27,188 bases of DNA from Cyanobacteria bacterium UBA5018. GTDB lineage: Bacteria > Cyanobacteriota > Cyanobacteriia > PCC-6307 > Cyanobiaceae. Below, in pieces: positions 1 to 7,551 of the stretch. The DNA is taken from contig DGYA01000019.1 of assembly GCA_002396505.1 (NCBI GenBank), positions 644 through 27,831 of the forward strand. The letters run 5' to 3'. The translations under genes and the position numbers were made by a program. How positions within the stretch are numbered: position 1 is the first letter of the stretch; the number at the start of each line of letters is the position of its first letter. The notes beneath the pieces are model-generated. The model saw only the letters and a list, made by a program, of their open reading frames with translations. It was not told where the DNA came from and searched no databases.

Positions 1-2
1 CC

Positions 3-662
3 CCCCCCCCCCCCCCCAGCCCCACCCCAGCCACAACCACCGCCACAAGCCCCGCCAACGGCGGCGCAACCGCTGGCGCCTCAGCACCCTCGGCGCCAGC
101 CCAGGGGCCCAATGCCGAGGCTCTGAACCCCAGCCAGCCGCTGCCAACTCTGCAGACCTGGGACGGCGAGTTGATCCGCCAGGAGCTGGCGCGGCGGGGG
201 GTGCTGTTCCAGCGCTGGCCCGCCCGGGTGGAGCTGGCCGACGATGCCGATCAGGGAACAATTCTGGCCGCCTACGCCCAGGAGGTCGCCGCCGTGCAAC
301 AGGGGGGCGCCTACCCCACGGTGGATGTGATCCGCATGGCCCCCGACCACCCTGATCGCCAGGCCCTGCGCCAAAAGTTCCTGGCCGAGCACACCCACGC
401 CGAGGACGAGGTGCGCCTGTTCGTGGAGGGCCAGGGGCTGTTTTGTCTGCACCTGGGCGATGAGGTGCTGCAGGTGCTGTGTGAGGCCGATGACTGGATC
501 GCTGTGCCCGCCGGCACCAAGCACTGGTTTGACATGGGGCCAGCCCCCCGCTTCTGCGCGTTGCGCTTCTTCAACAACCCCCAGGGCTGGGTGGCCGAAT
601 TCACTGGCGATCAGATCGCCAGCCGCTATCCCCGCCTCGATCAACTGCCCAGCCAGGCTTGA
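3..662 (+). CDS. mtnD: Acireductone dioxygenase (ARD), 5' end outside window, with Pro/Ala/Thr-rich N-terminal stretch
   Basis: ARD oxidises acireductone in the methionine salvage pathway to the 2-keto acid precursor of methionine; it is a cytosolic cupin metalloenzyme. The cupin metal ligands are visible: the HTHAEDE segment (H-x-H-x4-E type) and a later His in AGTKHWF, followed by the conserved RFF segment near the C-terminus. The conserved fold starts around LQTWDGELIRQELARRG, at about position 150. The first possible start codon in frame (TTG at 171) lies inside that conserved part, so it is not credible. Upstream the frame stays open to the window edge through roughly 50 codons rich in Pro, Ala, Thr and Ser, beginning in a run of 17 C. 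The domain is therefore either the C-terminal part of a larger fusion or a gene with an unusual N-terminal extension. Family call is firm; the 5' structure is unknown. Confidence 0.85.
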   Translation, partial: PPPPPSPTPATTTATSPANGGATAGASAPSAPAQGPNAEALNPSQPLPTLQTWDGELIRQELARRGVLFQRWPARVELADDADQGTILAAYAQEVAAVQQGGAYPTVDVIRMAPDHPDRQALRQKFLAEHTHAEDEVRLFVEGQGLFCLHLGDEVLQVLCEADDWIAVPAGTKHWFDMGPAPRFCALRFFNNPQGWVAEFTGDQIASRYPRLDQLPSQA

Positions 663-705
663 GCCAGGGCCGGACAGGGCGAGGCGGGGCAGGCGGGGCG
701 GGACC

Positions 706-1362
706 TCAACTGTGCAGGCGGGGCTGGGGATGCAGTGAGGCCAACAGCTCAGCCTCCGCTTGGGCCAGTTGCCGCAGCCGCTCCATCACCAGCTCCCGGG
801 GCCAGCGCCGCTCGCACAACAGCCAGTAGAGGCCAAAGTGGCGCGCCTCACTGGCCAGCAGATCGCCGTATAGAGCCCGCAGGCAGGCATCGGGGCTGTG
901 GTGGGCCAGCAGCGCCAAACGCTCATGGCTGCGGGCCTCGATCAAGCCCGCCACCAGGAAGCTATCCAGCATCCGCTGGGGCTCCTCGCGGCGCACCTGC
1001 CGGGCCAAACCGGCGCCATAGGGCGGCGCCGCCAGGGGCCGCATACCGATGCCGCGCCGCTGCAACAGCGCCAGCACCCGCTCGAAATGTTCCAGCTCCT
1101 CTCGCGCCAGGGGGCTGAGCACCGCGGCCAGTTCGCCATCGCCCGGATAGCGGAACATCAGCTGCAGCGCTGCCCCGGCCGCCTTGCGCTCGCAGTGGGC
1201 ATGGTCGAGCAACAGCAGCTCCGGATGGGCGAGGGCCTGCCGCAGCCAGGCGCCACTGGTGGGAGCCACCAGCCACTTGACCCGCGCCTTGGCGGATTCC
1301 GGCGCAACCGATTCCGGAGCGCCCGCTTCTTGAGCGCCCGATTCCAGGGCGGCGAATTCCAT
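706..1362 (-). CDS. miaE: tRNA-(ms2io6A)-hydroxylase MiaE
   Basis: MiaE is a ferritin-like di-iron monooxygenase that hydroxylates the isopentenyl group of ms2i6A-37 in tRNAs reading UNN codons. The di-iron helices are recognisable: DHAHCERKAAG, REELEHFERV, LIEARSHERL and SEARHFGLYW supply the Glu and His ligands. The conserved core begins at VKWLVAPTSGAW. I place the start at the ATG at 1362 (MEFAALES). The frame stays open upstream to 1536, with another ATG at 1410 (MQPVAAQPVAAQP), but those codons read through short tandem repeats and look like accidental extension. The longer N-terminus has a five-residue period because the DNA under it is a 15-bp tandem array. It lies downstream of aroQ on the same strand, with a repeat-filled gap. 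Start uncertain, function fairly certain. Confidence 0.85.
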   Translation of the reverse strand: MEFAALESGAQEAGAPESVAPESAKARVKWLVAPTSGAWLRQALAHPELLLLDHAHCERKAAGAALQLMFRYPGDGELAAVLSPLAREELEHFERVLALLQRRGIGMRPLAAPPYGAGLARQVRREEPQRMLDSFLVAGLIEARSHERLALLAHHSPDACLRALYGDLLASEARHFGLYWLLCERRWPRELVMERLRQLAQAEAELLASLHPQPRLHS

Positions 1363-1413
1363 AGCGGCTGCTGGCTGAGCGGCTACTGGCTGAGCGGCTA
1401 CTGGCTGCATCGG
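1312..1413. repeat. 15-bp tandem array, about 6.5 units, at the 5' end of miaE
   Basis: Units begin at 1312, 1327, 1342, 1357, 1372, 1387 and 1402. Units 5 and 6 are identical (TGGCTGAGCGGCTAC); earlier units are diverged. Read on the plus strand in one frame, every unit starts with a Phe or Trp codon followed by x-Ser/Gly-Ala/Gly-x, a pentapeptide-repeat-like pattern. Read on the minus strand the array forms the Ala/Gln/Pro/Glu-rich N-terminal extension of MiaE. Confidence 0.85.
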
Positions 1414-1458
1414 CAGGGGGCAAAGGGGGAACTGGAGAGAAGCCTCAAAAAAGCTGCC

Positions 1459-1510
1459 CAAAGGCAATGGGCAAAGGCAATTGGCAATGTCAATGGGCAA
1501 AGGCAATGGG
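1459..1510. repeat. 13-bp tandem array, 4 units
   Basis: Four consecutive 13-bp units start at 1459, 1472, 1485 and 1498. Units 1 and 4 are identical (CAAAGGCAATGGG) and units 2 and 3 differ by a few bases. The array lies in the spacer between aroQ and miaE. Unit length is not a multiple of three, so it is unlikely to be maintained as coding sequence. Confidence 0.85.
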
Positions 1511-1530
1511 CAGAGCCGGGGAGCAAAGGG

Positions 1531-1604
1531 TCTCAACGGCGCTGCTCGAAGCCAGGAACCAAAGGGAGCTCAACGGCGCTGCTCAAAGCCAGGAGAGAAA
1601 GGCG
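1531..1604. repeat. 37-bp direct repeat, 2 copies
   Basis: Two adjacent copies, 1531-1567 and 1568-1604, share CTCAACGGCGCTGCTC and then a GCCAGGA-centred segment with a few mismatches. It continues the repeat-rich spacer between aroQ and miaE. Confidence 0.75.
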
Positions 1605-1658
1605 GTGCTCAAAGGCGATTCACCAATGCTGCCGCCTGGCCCAGCCGGCCTAGCTGGC

Positions 1659-2105
1659 CTAGCGGCCGGCGGCCCGGCGGAGATGCTGCACCAGCCCTTC
1701 CAGCGCCAGCTGGTAGCTGGTGGCGCCAAAGCCGCAGATCACCCCCACGGCCCTGTCGGCCAGGGTGGAGTGGTGCCGAAAGGGCTCCCGGGCATGGGTG
1801 TTGCTCAGGTGCAGCTCCACGTAGGGGATCTCGACCGCCAGCAGGGCATCGCGAATGGCGATCGAGGTGTGGGTGTAGGCGCCGGCGTTGATCAAGATCC
1901 CATCCACTGCGCCGCGGCCCAGGTGGATCCGGTCCACCAGGGCGCCCTCGTGGTTGCTCTGGAAGCAGTCGACGCTGGCCCCCAGCTGCGTCGCCCGCGA
2001 GCGCAGCTCGGCATTGATCTGCTCCAGGCTGCTGCTGCCGTAGAGGCCAGGCTCCCGGGTGCCGAGCAGGTTGAGGTTGGGGCCGTGAAGAGCAAGCAGT
2101 TGCAT
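1659..2105 (-). CDS. aroQ: Type II 3-dehydroquinate dehydratase
   Basis: AroQ removes water from 3-dehydroquinate to give 3-dehydroshikimate, step 3 of the shikimate pathway; the type II enzyme is a cytosolic dodecamer. The 148-residue length is normal for the family. Signature segments occur in order: LHGPNLNLLGTREPGLYG at the N-terminus (with the flexible-loop Arg and the catalytic Tyr of the LYG segment), QSNHEGALVDRIH, INAGAYTHTSIAIRDAL, and ELHLSNTHAREPFRHHS carrying the active-site His and substrate-binding residues. It starts at ATG 2105, about 50 bp from the divergently transcribed tRNA-Tyr. The enzyme and miaE are on the same strand, separated by repeats; co-transcription is possible but not shown by the sequence. 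Confidence 0.95.
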   Translation of the reverse strand: MQLLALHGPNLNLLGTREPGLYGSSSLEQINAELRSRATQLGASVDCFQSNHEGALVDRIHLGRGAVDGILINAGAYTHTSIAIRDALLAVEIPYVELHLSNTHAREPFRHHSTLADRAVGVICGFGATSYQLALEGLVQHLRRAAGR

Positions 2106-2156
2106 GGGGGGAGGGCCAGGGGGATGGCCGGCTGGTAAGTTCTTGGGGTGTGGTTC

Positions 2157-2238
2157 GGGTCGGTGCCCGAGTGGTTAATGGGGGCGGACTGTAAATCCGC
2201 TGGCTCTGCCTACGTTGGTTCAAATCCAACCCGGCCCA
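2157..2238 (+). tRNA. tRNA-Tyr (GTA)
   Basis: A complete class II cloverleaf with a long variable arm. The acceptor stem pairs GGGTCGG with CCGGCCC, with A as discriminator base. The anticodon GTA is at 2191-2193, flanked by an intact anticodon stem. The T-arm contains GGTTCAAATCC. CCA is not fully encoded (CC then T). It is followed after 10 bp by tRNA-Thr on the same strand. Confidence 0.95.
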
Positions 2239-2248
2239 CCTTCCACAT

Positions 2249-2320
<72 letters not shown>

Positions 2321-2365
2321 TCTATCTCCCCAGGGGCTGCTCTACCACTTTTTCTCTGCTCCGCC

Positions 2366-2388
2366 CCGATAGCTTCTATGCCTATCGG
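2366..2388 (+). terminator. Hairpin downstream of the tRNA pair
   Basis: Perfect 7-bp inverted repeat CCGATAG / CTATCGG with a 9-nt loop, 46 bp after tRNA-Thr. It could end the tRNA transcript or be a processing structure. There is no T-run directly after it, so an intrinsic terminator is not established. From here to 2661 I see no gene. Confidence 0.3.
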
Positions 2389-2661
2389 CACGGTTGTTTG
2401 CGGCGACAGAATTTTTTATGGCATCTATCAGGTCATTTGACTAGAGCGGCAAGTTATCAGAAACCCGACAAGCCCGGGCAAACCTGGTAATCCCCCGCCA
2501 CCCCATAGCAACCAGGATTCGCTGGTCGAGGCCGAGCGTTTTGGTCAACGTCAACGTCAAAGCCAAAGGCTGAACGAGCTTGCAGGGCACCCATGCCGCC
2601 AAGCCGCTATCGGCTTCCAGCCGCCGGCTGGTGAAGGCGTAGGCGCTGCCTAAAAGTATGC

Positions 2662-2930
2662 TTAGGGCGTGATTGGTTCCGTCGCCACTCCCCCCAGCGC
2701 CAGTATCCCCTTGATGTCATAGGCCAGCTCCCGCAAGCCCTGGCTGATTGAGCGGTAGCCACCGCGACGCAACAGGTTGATCACCAAGGTGTGCAGAAAC
2801 GCGAATACCGGAGCACCGGTAAGGCCTCCAGATCACTGTAGCTGCGGCAGCCGCTCAATATCCCCAGCACTGCCACCAGCAGCAGGAACCACTGTGGGTA
2901 GCGCACCTCGCGACCGCAGCTGCTACCCCA
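2662..2930 (-). pseudogene. Transposase remnant (ISAs1-like DDE family), N- and C-terminal scraps joined
   Basis: Two short coding scraps lie head to tail in different frames. The upstream one (about 2821-2930) reads REVRYPQWFLLLVAVLGILS followed by GCRSYSDLEA, which resembles the N-terminal region of ISAs1-like transposases (RYPL...L..LSGCRS..DLE). At about 2820 the frame changes, and the downstream scrap reads FAFLHTLVINLLRRGGYRSI and on to a TAA at 2662-2664, which looks like the C-terminal tail of the same kind of protein. The whole catalytic centre is missing, so an internal deletion has joined the two ends. No terminal inverted repeats or target duplication were recognised. Family assignment is from memory of the motif pattern and is moderate. 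Confidence 0.55.
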
Positions 2931-3055
2931 TGCCCGTGGCGGAGCACAGCCAGCCCCGGCGCTCCTGCTCCTTGCCACGGGAAATCAACTGCTGGAAGCC
3001 CATCCTCAGCCCGGCAATCCACCCTGGGCAGCCGTTGATCGGAGCAAGCGTCAGA

Positions 3056-3382
3056 ATGGTTGCCGTAGCAACATTTCTCATGCCCCGCCGGCCAGTTTGC
3101 TCCCATGCCAGTAGGTCAGGGGCCCTTGCGGTTATGGCCCTGTTGCTCGCTGTGGCGGGGCCTGCGGCGGCTCAACAGCGGTTGGCGGGCCAGTGCCCAT
3201 TGATTGTGCGCAAGGATCAACAGATCCTGCAGCCTCGGCGCATTCCACCGGCCCAGGTGGCCGGCAAAAATGCCATGGGCTGTTTATCCGCTGCCGATGC
3301 CATCTACGCCAAGGATGGCTGTCCGATGAAGCTCTGCGGAGAGGCCAGTAATTCATTTCAATTGCCGCCTACTAGTCGCTGA
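3056..3382 (+). CDS. Small secreted Cys-containing protein, function unknown
   Basis: A 108-residue protein from ATG 3056, or 100 residues from ATG 3080. A basic stretch with RSGALAVMALLLAVAGPAAA followed by QQ is a clear Sec-type signal peptide with an AAA cleavage box, so the mature part (about 70 residues) should be exported. The mature part has four Cys (GQCPLIV, MGCLSAADA, DGCPMKLCG), which could form two disulfides. It resembles small conserved secreted proteins of picocyanobacteria, but I cannot name a family. The same frame is open further upstream to 2777, but that part runs antisense through the transposase remnant and is not credible. Downstream lies a 14-bp tandem array. Confidence 0.55.
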   Translation: MVAVATFLMPRRPVCSHASRSGALAVMALLLAVAGPAAAQQRLAGQCPLIVRKDQQILQPRRIPPAQVAGKNAMGCLSAADAIYAKDGCPMKLCGEASNSFQLPPTSR

Positions 3383-3421
3383 TTGCCGTAGCTGAATCTT
3401 CAGCCGCTAATCCAGTAGCTT

Positions 3422-3477
3422 AATCACCAGCCGTCAATCACCAGCCGCCAATCACCAGCTGCTAATCCCCAGCTGCC
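3422..3477. repeat. 14-bp tandem array, 4 units, within a 335-bp spacer
   Basis: Four units start at 3422, 3436, 3450 and 3464 with consensus AATCACCAGCYGYC; decayed units continue upstream to about 3395. The spacer 3383-3717 otherwise holds an inverted repeat at 3599-3633. I see no gene in it and no CIRCE element (TTAGCACTC-N9-GAGTGCTAA) ahead of clpB. Confidence 0.8.
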
Positions 3478-3598
3478 AGTTTGTCCTCTTCTGTTTGCGG
3501 TTTCCAGTTTCTGGCGGAGCCCCAGGAATGCCTCAGTTTCCGGGTTCCACCTGTGTCACACGAGCTCAGCCCCTTGGGGCGGATTTCCGCCTAGATCG

Positions 3599-3633
3599 GT
3601 ACGGCATGGCTGCTACGGCGGTGATGGCCGTAC
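3599..3633. promoter_or_regulatory. Inverted repeat upstream of clpB
   Basis: Perfect 7-bp arms GTACGGC / GCCGTAC are separated by 21 bp, about 85 bp upstream of the clpB start. It could be a leader hairpin or an operator; nothing in the sequence decides which. Confidence 0.25.
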
Positions 3634-3717
3634 GCCTGGGTTCGGTTGCTACGGCCGCCGCCAGCGAAAGGTCTCCATACGGTTGTGCCAGCGCCACTTC
3701 ACTCCCCCGGCTTCCCC

Positions 3718-6348
3718 ATGCATCCCACCGCTGAGCTGTTCACCGAAAAGGCCTGGGCCGCCGTGGTGGCCGCCCAGCAACTGGCGCAGCAGAAGCGCCA
3801 GCAGCAGATGGAGAGCGAGCACCTGTTCTCAGCCCTGTTGGGGCAGCAGGGGCTGGCGGAGCGAATCCTGATCAAGGCCGGCGTCAATCTGGCTGGCTTG
3901 AGCCAAAAGCTGGAGGCCTTGATCGCTTCCCAGCCCAGCCTCAGTTCCCCCCCAGACAATGTTTACCTGGGCAAGGGCCTCAATGCCGTCTTTGACCAGG
4001 CCACTGAGCTCAAGAGCGGCTATGGCGACAGCTACATCGCCATCGAGCACCTGCTGTTGGCCCTCGCCAGCGACGCTCGCTGCGGCAAGCTTCTGTTGTC
4101 CCAGCAGGGCAGCGATGCGGACAAACTCAAAGCTGCGATCACAGCCATTCGAGGCAGTCAAACCGTGACCGATCAAAACCCAGAAGGCACCTACGAATCT
4201 CTGGAGAAGTACGGCCGCGATCTCACCGCCGCCGCCCGGGAGGGCAAGCTCGATCCAGTGATCGGCCGCGATGAAGAAATTCGCCGCACGATTCAAATCC
4301 TTAGCCGCCGCACCAAAAACAACCCCGTCTTAATTGGTGAACCGGGGGTTGGTAAAACGGCGATCGTGGAAGGTTTGGCCCAAAGGATCGTCAATGGCGA
4401 TGTGCCCCAGGCCCTACAAAATCGTCAATTGATTGCCCTGGATATGGGTGCCCTGATCGCTGGCGCCAAATACCGCGGTGAGTTTGAAGAAAGGCTCAAG
4501 GCGGTGCTCAAGGAGGTCACCGCTTCTGAGGGGCAAATTGTGCTGTTCATCGACGAAATTCACACTGTGGTGGGGGCCGGCGCCAGCGGTGGCGCCATGG
4601 ATGCCAGCAACCTGCTCAAGCCGATGCTGGCCCGCGGCGAACTCCGTTGCATCGGTGCCACCACCTTGGATGAACATCGCCAACACATTGAAAAGGATCC
4701 GGCCCTGGAACGTCGTTTCCAGCAGGTGTTTGTTGATCAACCCACCGTGGAAGATACAATCTCCATCCTCAGGGGTCTCAAGGAGCGTTATGAGGTGCAC
4801 CATGGCGTGCGCATCGCCGACAACGCTCTAGTTGCCGCGGCAATGCTATCTAGCCGCTATATCGCTGATCGCTTCCTGCCTGATAAAGCGATCGATCTAA
4901 TGGATGAATCGGCCGCACGATTGAAGATGGAGATCACCTCAAAGCCGGAGCAGATTGATGAGCTCGATCGGCGCATTTTGCAGTTAGAGATGGAAAAGCT
5001 CTCTCTGGCTCGGGAGTCTGATCCCGCCAGCCGTGATCGGCTGGTGCGGCTGGATAAGGAGTTGGCCGAGCTGCGCGAACAGCAGAGTGGTCTCAACGCC
5101 CAGTGGCAACAGGAGAAGGGCGCCATCGATGCCCTCAGCTCCCTCAAGGAGGAAATCGAGCAGGTGCAATTACAAGTTGAGCAGGCAAAACGCAGCTACG
5201 ATCTCAATAAAGCCGCCGAACTGGAATACGGCACCTTGGCGGATCTACACAAGAAGTTAGCCAGCAAGGAGGCTGAGCTATCCGCTGGTAATGGTGATAA
5301 ATCTATGCTGCGGGAAGAAGTTACAGAAGATGATATCGCCGAGGTGATCGCCAAGTGGACCGGTATTCCGGTGGCCAGATTAGTGCAAAGTGAGATGGAT
5401 AAACTCCTGCACCTAGAGGATGACCTGCACAGCCGCGTCATTGGCCAGAGCCAGGCCGTCACCGCCGTAGCCGATGCCATTCAGCGCTCACGAGCCGGCC
5501 TCAGCGATCCAAATCGTCCGATCGCCTCCTTCTTATTCCTCGGCCCCACGGGCGTTGGCAAAACTGAACTTTCCAAGGCCCTGGCAAGTGAGTTATTTGA
5601 TTCAGAAGATGCGATGGTGCGTATCGATATGAGCGAGTACATGGAAAAGCATGCTGTTAGCCGGCTGATTGGTGCGCCTCCAGGCTATGTAGGCTATGAG
5701 GAAGGTGGACAACTTACCGAATCTGTCCGGCGCCGCCCCTATGCCGTGATCCTATTCGACGAGGTGGAGAAAGCACACCCGGATGTATTCAATGTGATGT
5801 TACAAATTCTTGATGATGGACGGGTTACCGATGGCCAAGGGCGCACGGTTAGCTTTACCAATACAGTGCTGATCCTCACCAGTAACATCGGCAGTCAATC
5901 GATTCTGGATCTGGCGGGCAATCCGGCTCGTCATGCCGAGATGGAAGCGCGTGTTAACGATGCCTTGAGAGGTCACTTCCGGCCCGAATTCCTCAATCGC
6001 CTCGATGAAACGATCATCTTCCATAGCCTAAAGCAGGATGAACTGCGCCAAATCGTTGAGTTGCAAGTGAAGCGGCTATGCCAGCGCTTAGAGGATCGCA
6101 AGCTGGGGCTTGAGCTAAATGCCGCTGCCCTCGATTGGTTGGCAGGGGTTGGCTACGACCCCGTTTATGGCGCCCGCCCCTTGAAGCGAGCTGTGCAGCG
6201 GGAGCTAGAAACGCCCATCGCCAAGGGAATCCTGGCGGCCCAATTCAGCCCTGGCCACACCATCTTTGTGGATGTGGCAACAGATGCCGAGCAAAGCAAA
6301 CTGCGTTTTCAGCAGCGCGAACAAACCCTATCAGCGGTTTTAACCTAG
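3718..6348 (+). CDS. clpB: ATP-dependent disaggregase ClpB (Hsp100)
   Basis: ClpB is a hexameric AAA+ disaggregase that pulls polypeptides out of aggregates together with DnaK. The 876-residue protein has all expected parts: the double Clp N-domain (about 1-145), NBD1 with Walker A GEPGVGKT (207-214) and Walker B LFIDEIHTVVG, the long coiled-coil middle domain rich in Glu/Lys/Leu (about 400-520), NBD2 with Walker A GPTGVGKT (about 608-615) and Walker B VILFDEVEKAHPD, and the C-terminal domain. I start at ATG 3718 (MHPTAELFTEKAW); the frame is open further upstream but without family character. A GTG codon at 4165 (Val150, QTVTDQNP) matches the place where bacterial ClpB proteins, including a cyanobacterial ClpB, are known to start a shorter isoform lacking the N-domain; that it is used here is inference. 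Confidence 0.97.
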   Translation: MHPTAELFTEKAWAAVVAAQQLAQQKRQQQMESEHLFSALLGQQGLAERILIKAGVNLAGLSQKLEALIASQPSLSSPPDNVYLGKGLNAVFDQATELKSGYGDSYIAIEHLLLALASDARCGKLLLSQQGSDADKLKAAITAIRGSQTVTDQNPEGTYESLEKYGRDLTAAAREGKLDPVIGRDEEIRRTIQILSRRTKNNPVLIGEPGVGKTAIVEGLAQRIVNGDVPQALQNRQLIALDMGALIAGAKYRGEFEERLKAVLKEVTASEGQIVLFIDEIHTVVGAGASGGAMDASNLLKPMLARGELRCIGATTLDEHRQHIEKDPALERRFQQVFVDQPTVEDTISILRGLKERYEVHHGVRIADNALVAAAMLSSRYIADRFLPDKAIDLMDESAARLKMEITSKPEQIDELDRRILQLEMEKLSLARESDPASRDRLVRLDKELAELREQQSGLNAQWQQEKGAIDALSSLKEEIEQVQLQVEQAKRSYDLNKAAELEYGTLADLHKKLASKEAELSAGNGDKSMLREEVTEDDIAEVIAKWTGIPVARLVQSEMDKLLHLEDDLHSRVIGQSQAVTAVADAIQRSRAGLSDPNRPIASFLFLGPTGVGKTELSKALASELFDSEDAMVRIDMSEYMEKHAVSRLIGAPPGYVGYEEGGQLTESVRRRPYAVILFDEVEKAHPDVFNVMLQILDDGRVTDGQGRTVSFTNTVLILTSNIGSQSILDLAGNPARHAEMEARVNDALRGHFRPEFLNRLDETIIFHSLKQDELRQIVELQVKRLCQRLEDRKLGLELNAAALDWLAGVGYDPVYGARPLKRAVQRELETPIAKGILAAQFSPGHTIFVDVATDAEQSKLRFQQREQTLSAVLT

Positions 6349-6362
6349 GCAGTAAGCTGCCT
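6347..6362 (+). terminator. Small hairpin overlapping the clpB stop codon
   Basis: AGGCAG-TAAG-CTGCCT forms a perfect 6-bp stem with a 4-nt loop across the clpB stop codon. No T-run follows, so it is only a weak candidate for 3'-end formation between the convergent clpB and dehydratase genes. Confidence 0.25.
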
Positions 6363-6479
6363 CAGTTGCTAGCCCCACTTACTGGTAGCCGCATCAGGGC
6401 AGCTCGAAGCATTAGCTATTCTGTTCACCCAGAGCAAGGGGCAGCTAACGAGGCTGCCTCTGATGCTGCTTTAACGGCT

Positions 6480-6527
6480 GCTTCAGTAACTGCTTCAGTT
6501 GCTGCCAGCCAAGCTGCCAGCCAAGGC
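6480..6527. repeat. 12-bp repeats, two tandem pairs, at the 3' end of the dehydratase gene
   Basis: Units at 6480, 6492, 6504 and 6516 form two pairs: GCTTCAGTAACT/GCTTCAGTTGCT and GCCAGCCAAGCT/GCCAGCCAAGGC. The second pair encodes the repeated LAGS-LAGS end of the neighbouring protein on the minus strand. Confidence 0.7.
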
Positions 6528-6800
6528 GTCAATGCGCTTGGCAAGCTCCACATCCAGGCCAGACAGGCCGCCCAAATCATGGGTGGTGAGCTCAATTACC
6601 ACCCGGTTCCACACATTGCTCCACTCGGGATGATGGCCCATGGTTTCAGCCACCAGCGCCACCCTCGTCATAAAGCCAAAGGCTTGATTAAAATCAGCAA
6701 ATTTAATCTCGCGTTTTATTTTGCCATTTAATATAGTCCATTCAGGCAGCTCTGTGGCCAGGGCAATGGTTTGATCGGTGCTGAGTAGTTCGTTCGGCAT
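6495..6800 (-). CDS. Pterin-4a-carbinolamine dehydratase
   Basis: The enzyme dehydrates 4a-hydroxytetrahydropterin to the quinonoid dihydropterin and so recycles pterin cofactor. The 101-residue length is normal. The family active-site pattern is present: ETMGHHPEWSNVWNRVVIEL then TTHDLGGLS, with the adjacent His-His-Pro, the Trp, the later His and Asp in the expected order. Starts at ATG 6800. The last residues (LAGSLAGSN) lie on a 12-bp tandem repeat and look like a repeat-driven C-terminal extension. No aromatic amino acid hydroxylase lies nearby to suggest the substrate source. It converges with clpB, and a 217-bp spacer separates it from the AP2 gene upstream. Confidence 0.93.
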   Translation of the reverse strand: MPNELLSTDQTIALATELPEWTILNGKIKREIKFADFNQAFGFMTRVALVAETMGHHPEWSNVWNRVVIELTTHDLGGLSGLDVELAKRIDALAGSLAGSN

Positions 6801-7017
6801 GGAAGGGGTCTGCTGGCTAGTGCAGATGATTATGGTATACCCCGGGTCACAAGGCTAACCATTCAGGTGGGTGCCTGTCCAAAAGGATAGACATTCATAG
6901 GGGTACCCATCCACAGGTGTAGCAGGAAGCGAGCCGTGGGTCTGGGTGAGCGGCAGGCCCCGGCATGGCAGCTGCCTGGCTTTGGGCCGCAGCCCAGGCT
7001 GGCACTATTTCGCAATA

Positions 7018-7383
7018 CTAATTGGCGGTACTGGCTTGGACGTCGCAGTTTTGGGGCGGAATTTCGTTTAGAAGGGCCATCTTACCGATCAAAATTGATG
7101 CATGCTTGTTGTAAGCCTGAGCTGCCTCTTCTTCCGAGCGAAATGAGCCTAGAAAGTAGCGCCGCCCCCGCCAGTACACCTGGGCTACCCATAGTCCCGT
7201 CTGCTGCCTACGGCTCACGCCGCGATAACGCGAACTGGCATCGGCCCGCCGCGGCCGTTGGGCGTAGGCCAGGTAGCGCTGCTCCTGGGGGCAGAGATCC
7301 CCGTGGACACCGCTTGGGTCGTAGTCGACCGCTTCCTGGCTGGCCCAGGGCTGGCTGGCCCGACTGGGACTGGCCTCGGTCAT
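7018..7383 (-). CDS. Stand-alone AP2/ERF DNA-binding domain protein
   Basis: Residues around SSRYRGVSRRQQTGLWVAQV, then GRRYFLGSFRSEEEAAQAYN, match the AP2/ERF fold known best from plant transcription factors: the YRGV start, the W-x-A-x-V strand, the Y-F-LG-F turn and the EEEAAxAYN helix. In bacteria and phages this domain usually sits in HNH homing endonucleases. Here there is no nuclease domain; an N-terminal tail of about 70 residues rich in Ser, Gln and Pro precedes the domain. The protein therefore probably binds DNA, but whether it regulates genes or is an endonuclease relic is open. I start at ATG 7383 (MTEASPSR); the frame allows an earlier start at 7410. It is divergent from the TspO-like gene. 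Confidence 0.75.
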   Translation of the reverse strand: MTEASPSRASQPWASQEAVDYDPSGVHGDLCPQEQRYLAYAQRPRRADASSRYRGVSRRQQTGLWVAQVYWRGRRYFLGSFRSEEEAAQAYNKHASILIGKMALLNEIPPQNCDVQASTAN

Positions 7384-7551
7384 AGCGGCTTTGCGGCATT
7401 TCCTAACCATCCTGCCCCTGTGGAACGCTGCGCCAGTCCCCGATTGGGGCTAATTGCTCCTGGTCTCGCTTGCTGAGGCTTGTGAACGGCAGCTTTTCCG
7501 GCACGGCTGGCCCAAACTCGCTGGCCCGGGCCAGCCGCCAGGTAGCTCCAG

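Noticed and set aside
898..1653. 251-codon plus-strand frame antisense to miaE, containing pentapeptide-like units
   Set aside because: Most of it is the shadow of miaE in GC-rich DNA; only the 15-bp array part is notable, and it is reported as a repeat.
1467..2138. Long plus-strand frame opposite aroQ
   Set aside because: Antisense shadow of aroQ, which has full family motifs; the upstream part is tandem repeat.
2777..3055. Upstream extension of the secreted protein frame
   Set aside because: It runs antisense through the transposase remnant, and a clear signal peptide begins only after 3080.
3383..3717. CIRCE heat-shock operator ahead of clpB
   Set aside because: No TTAGCACTC half-site found in the spacer.
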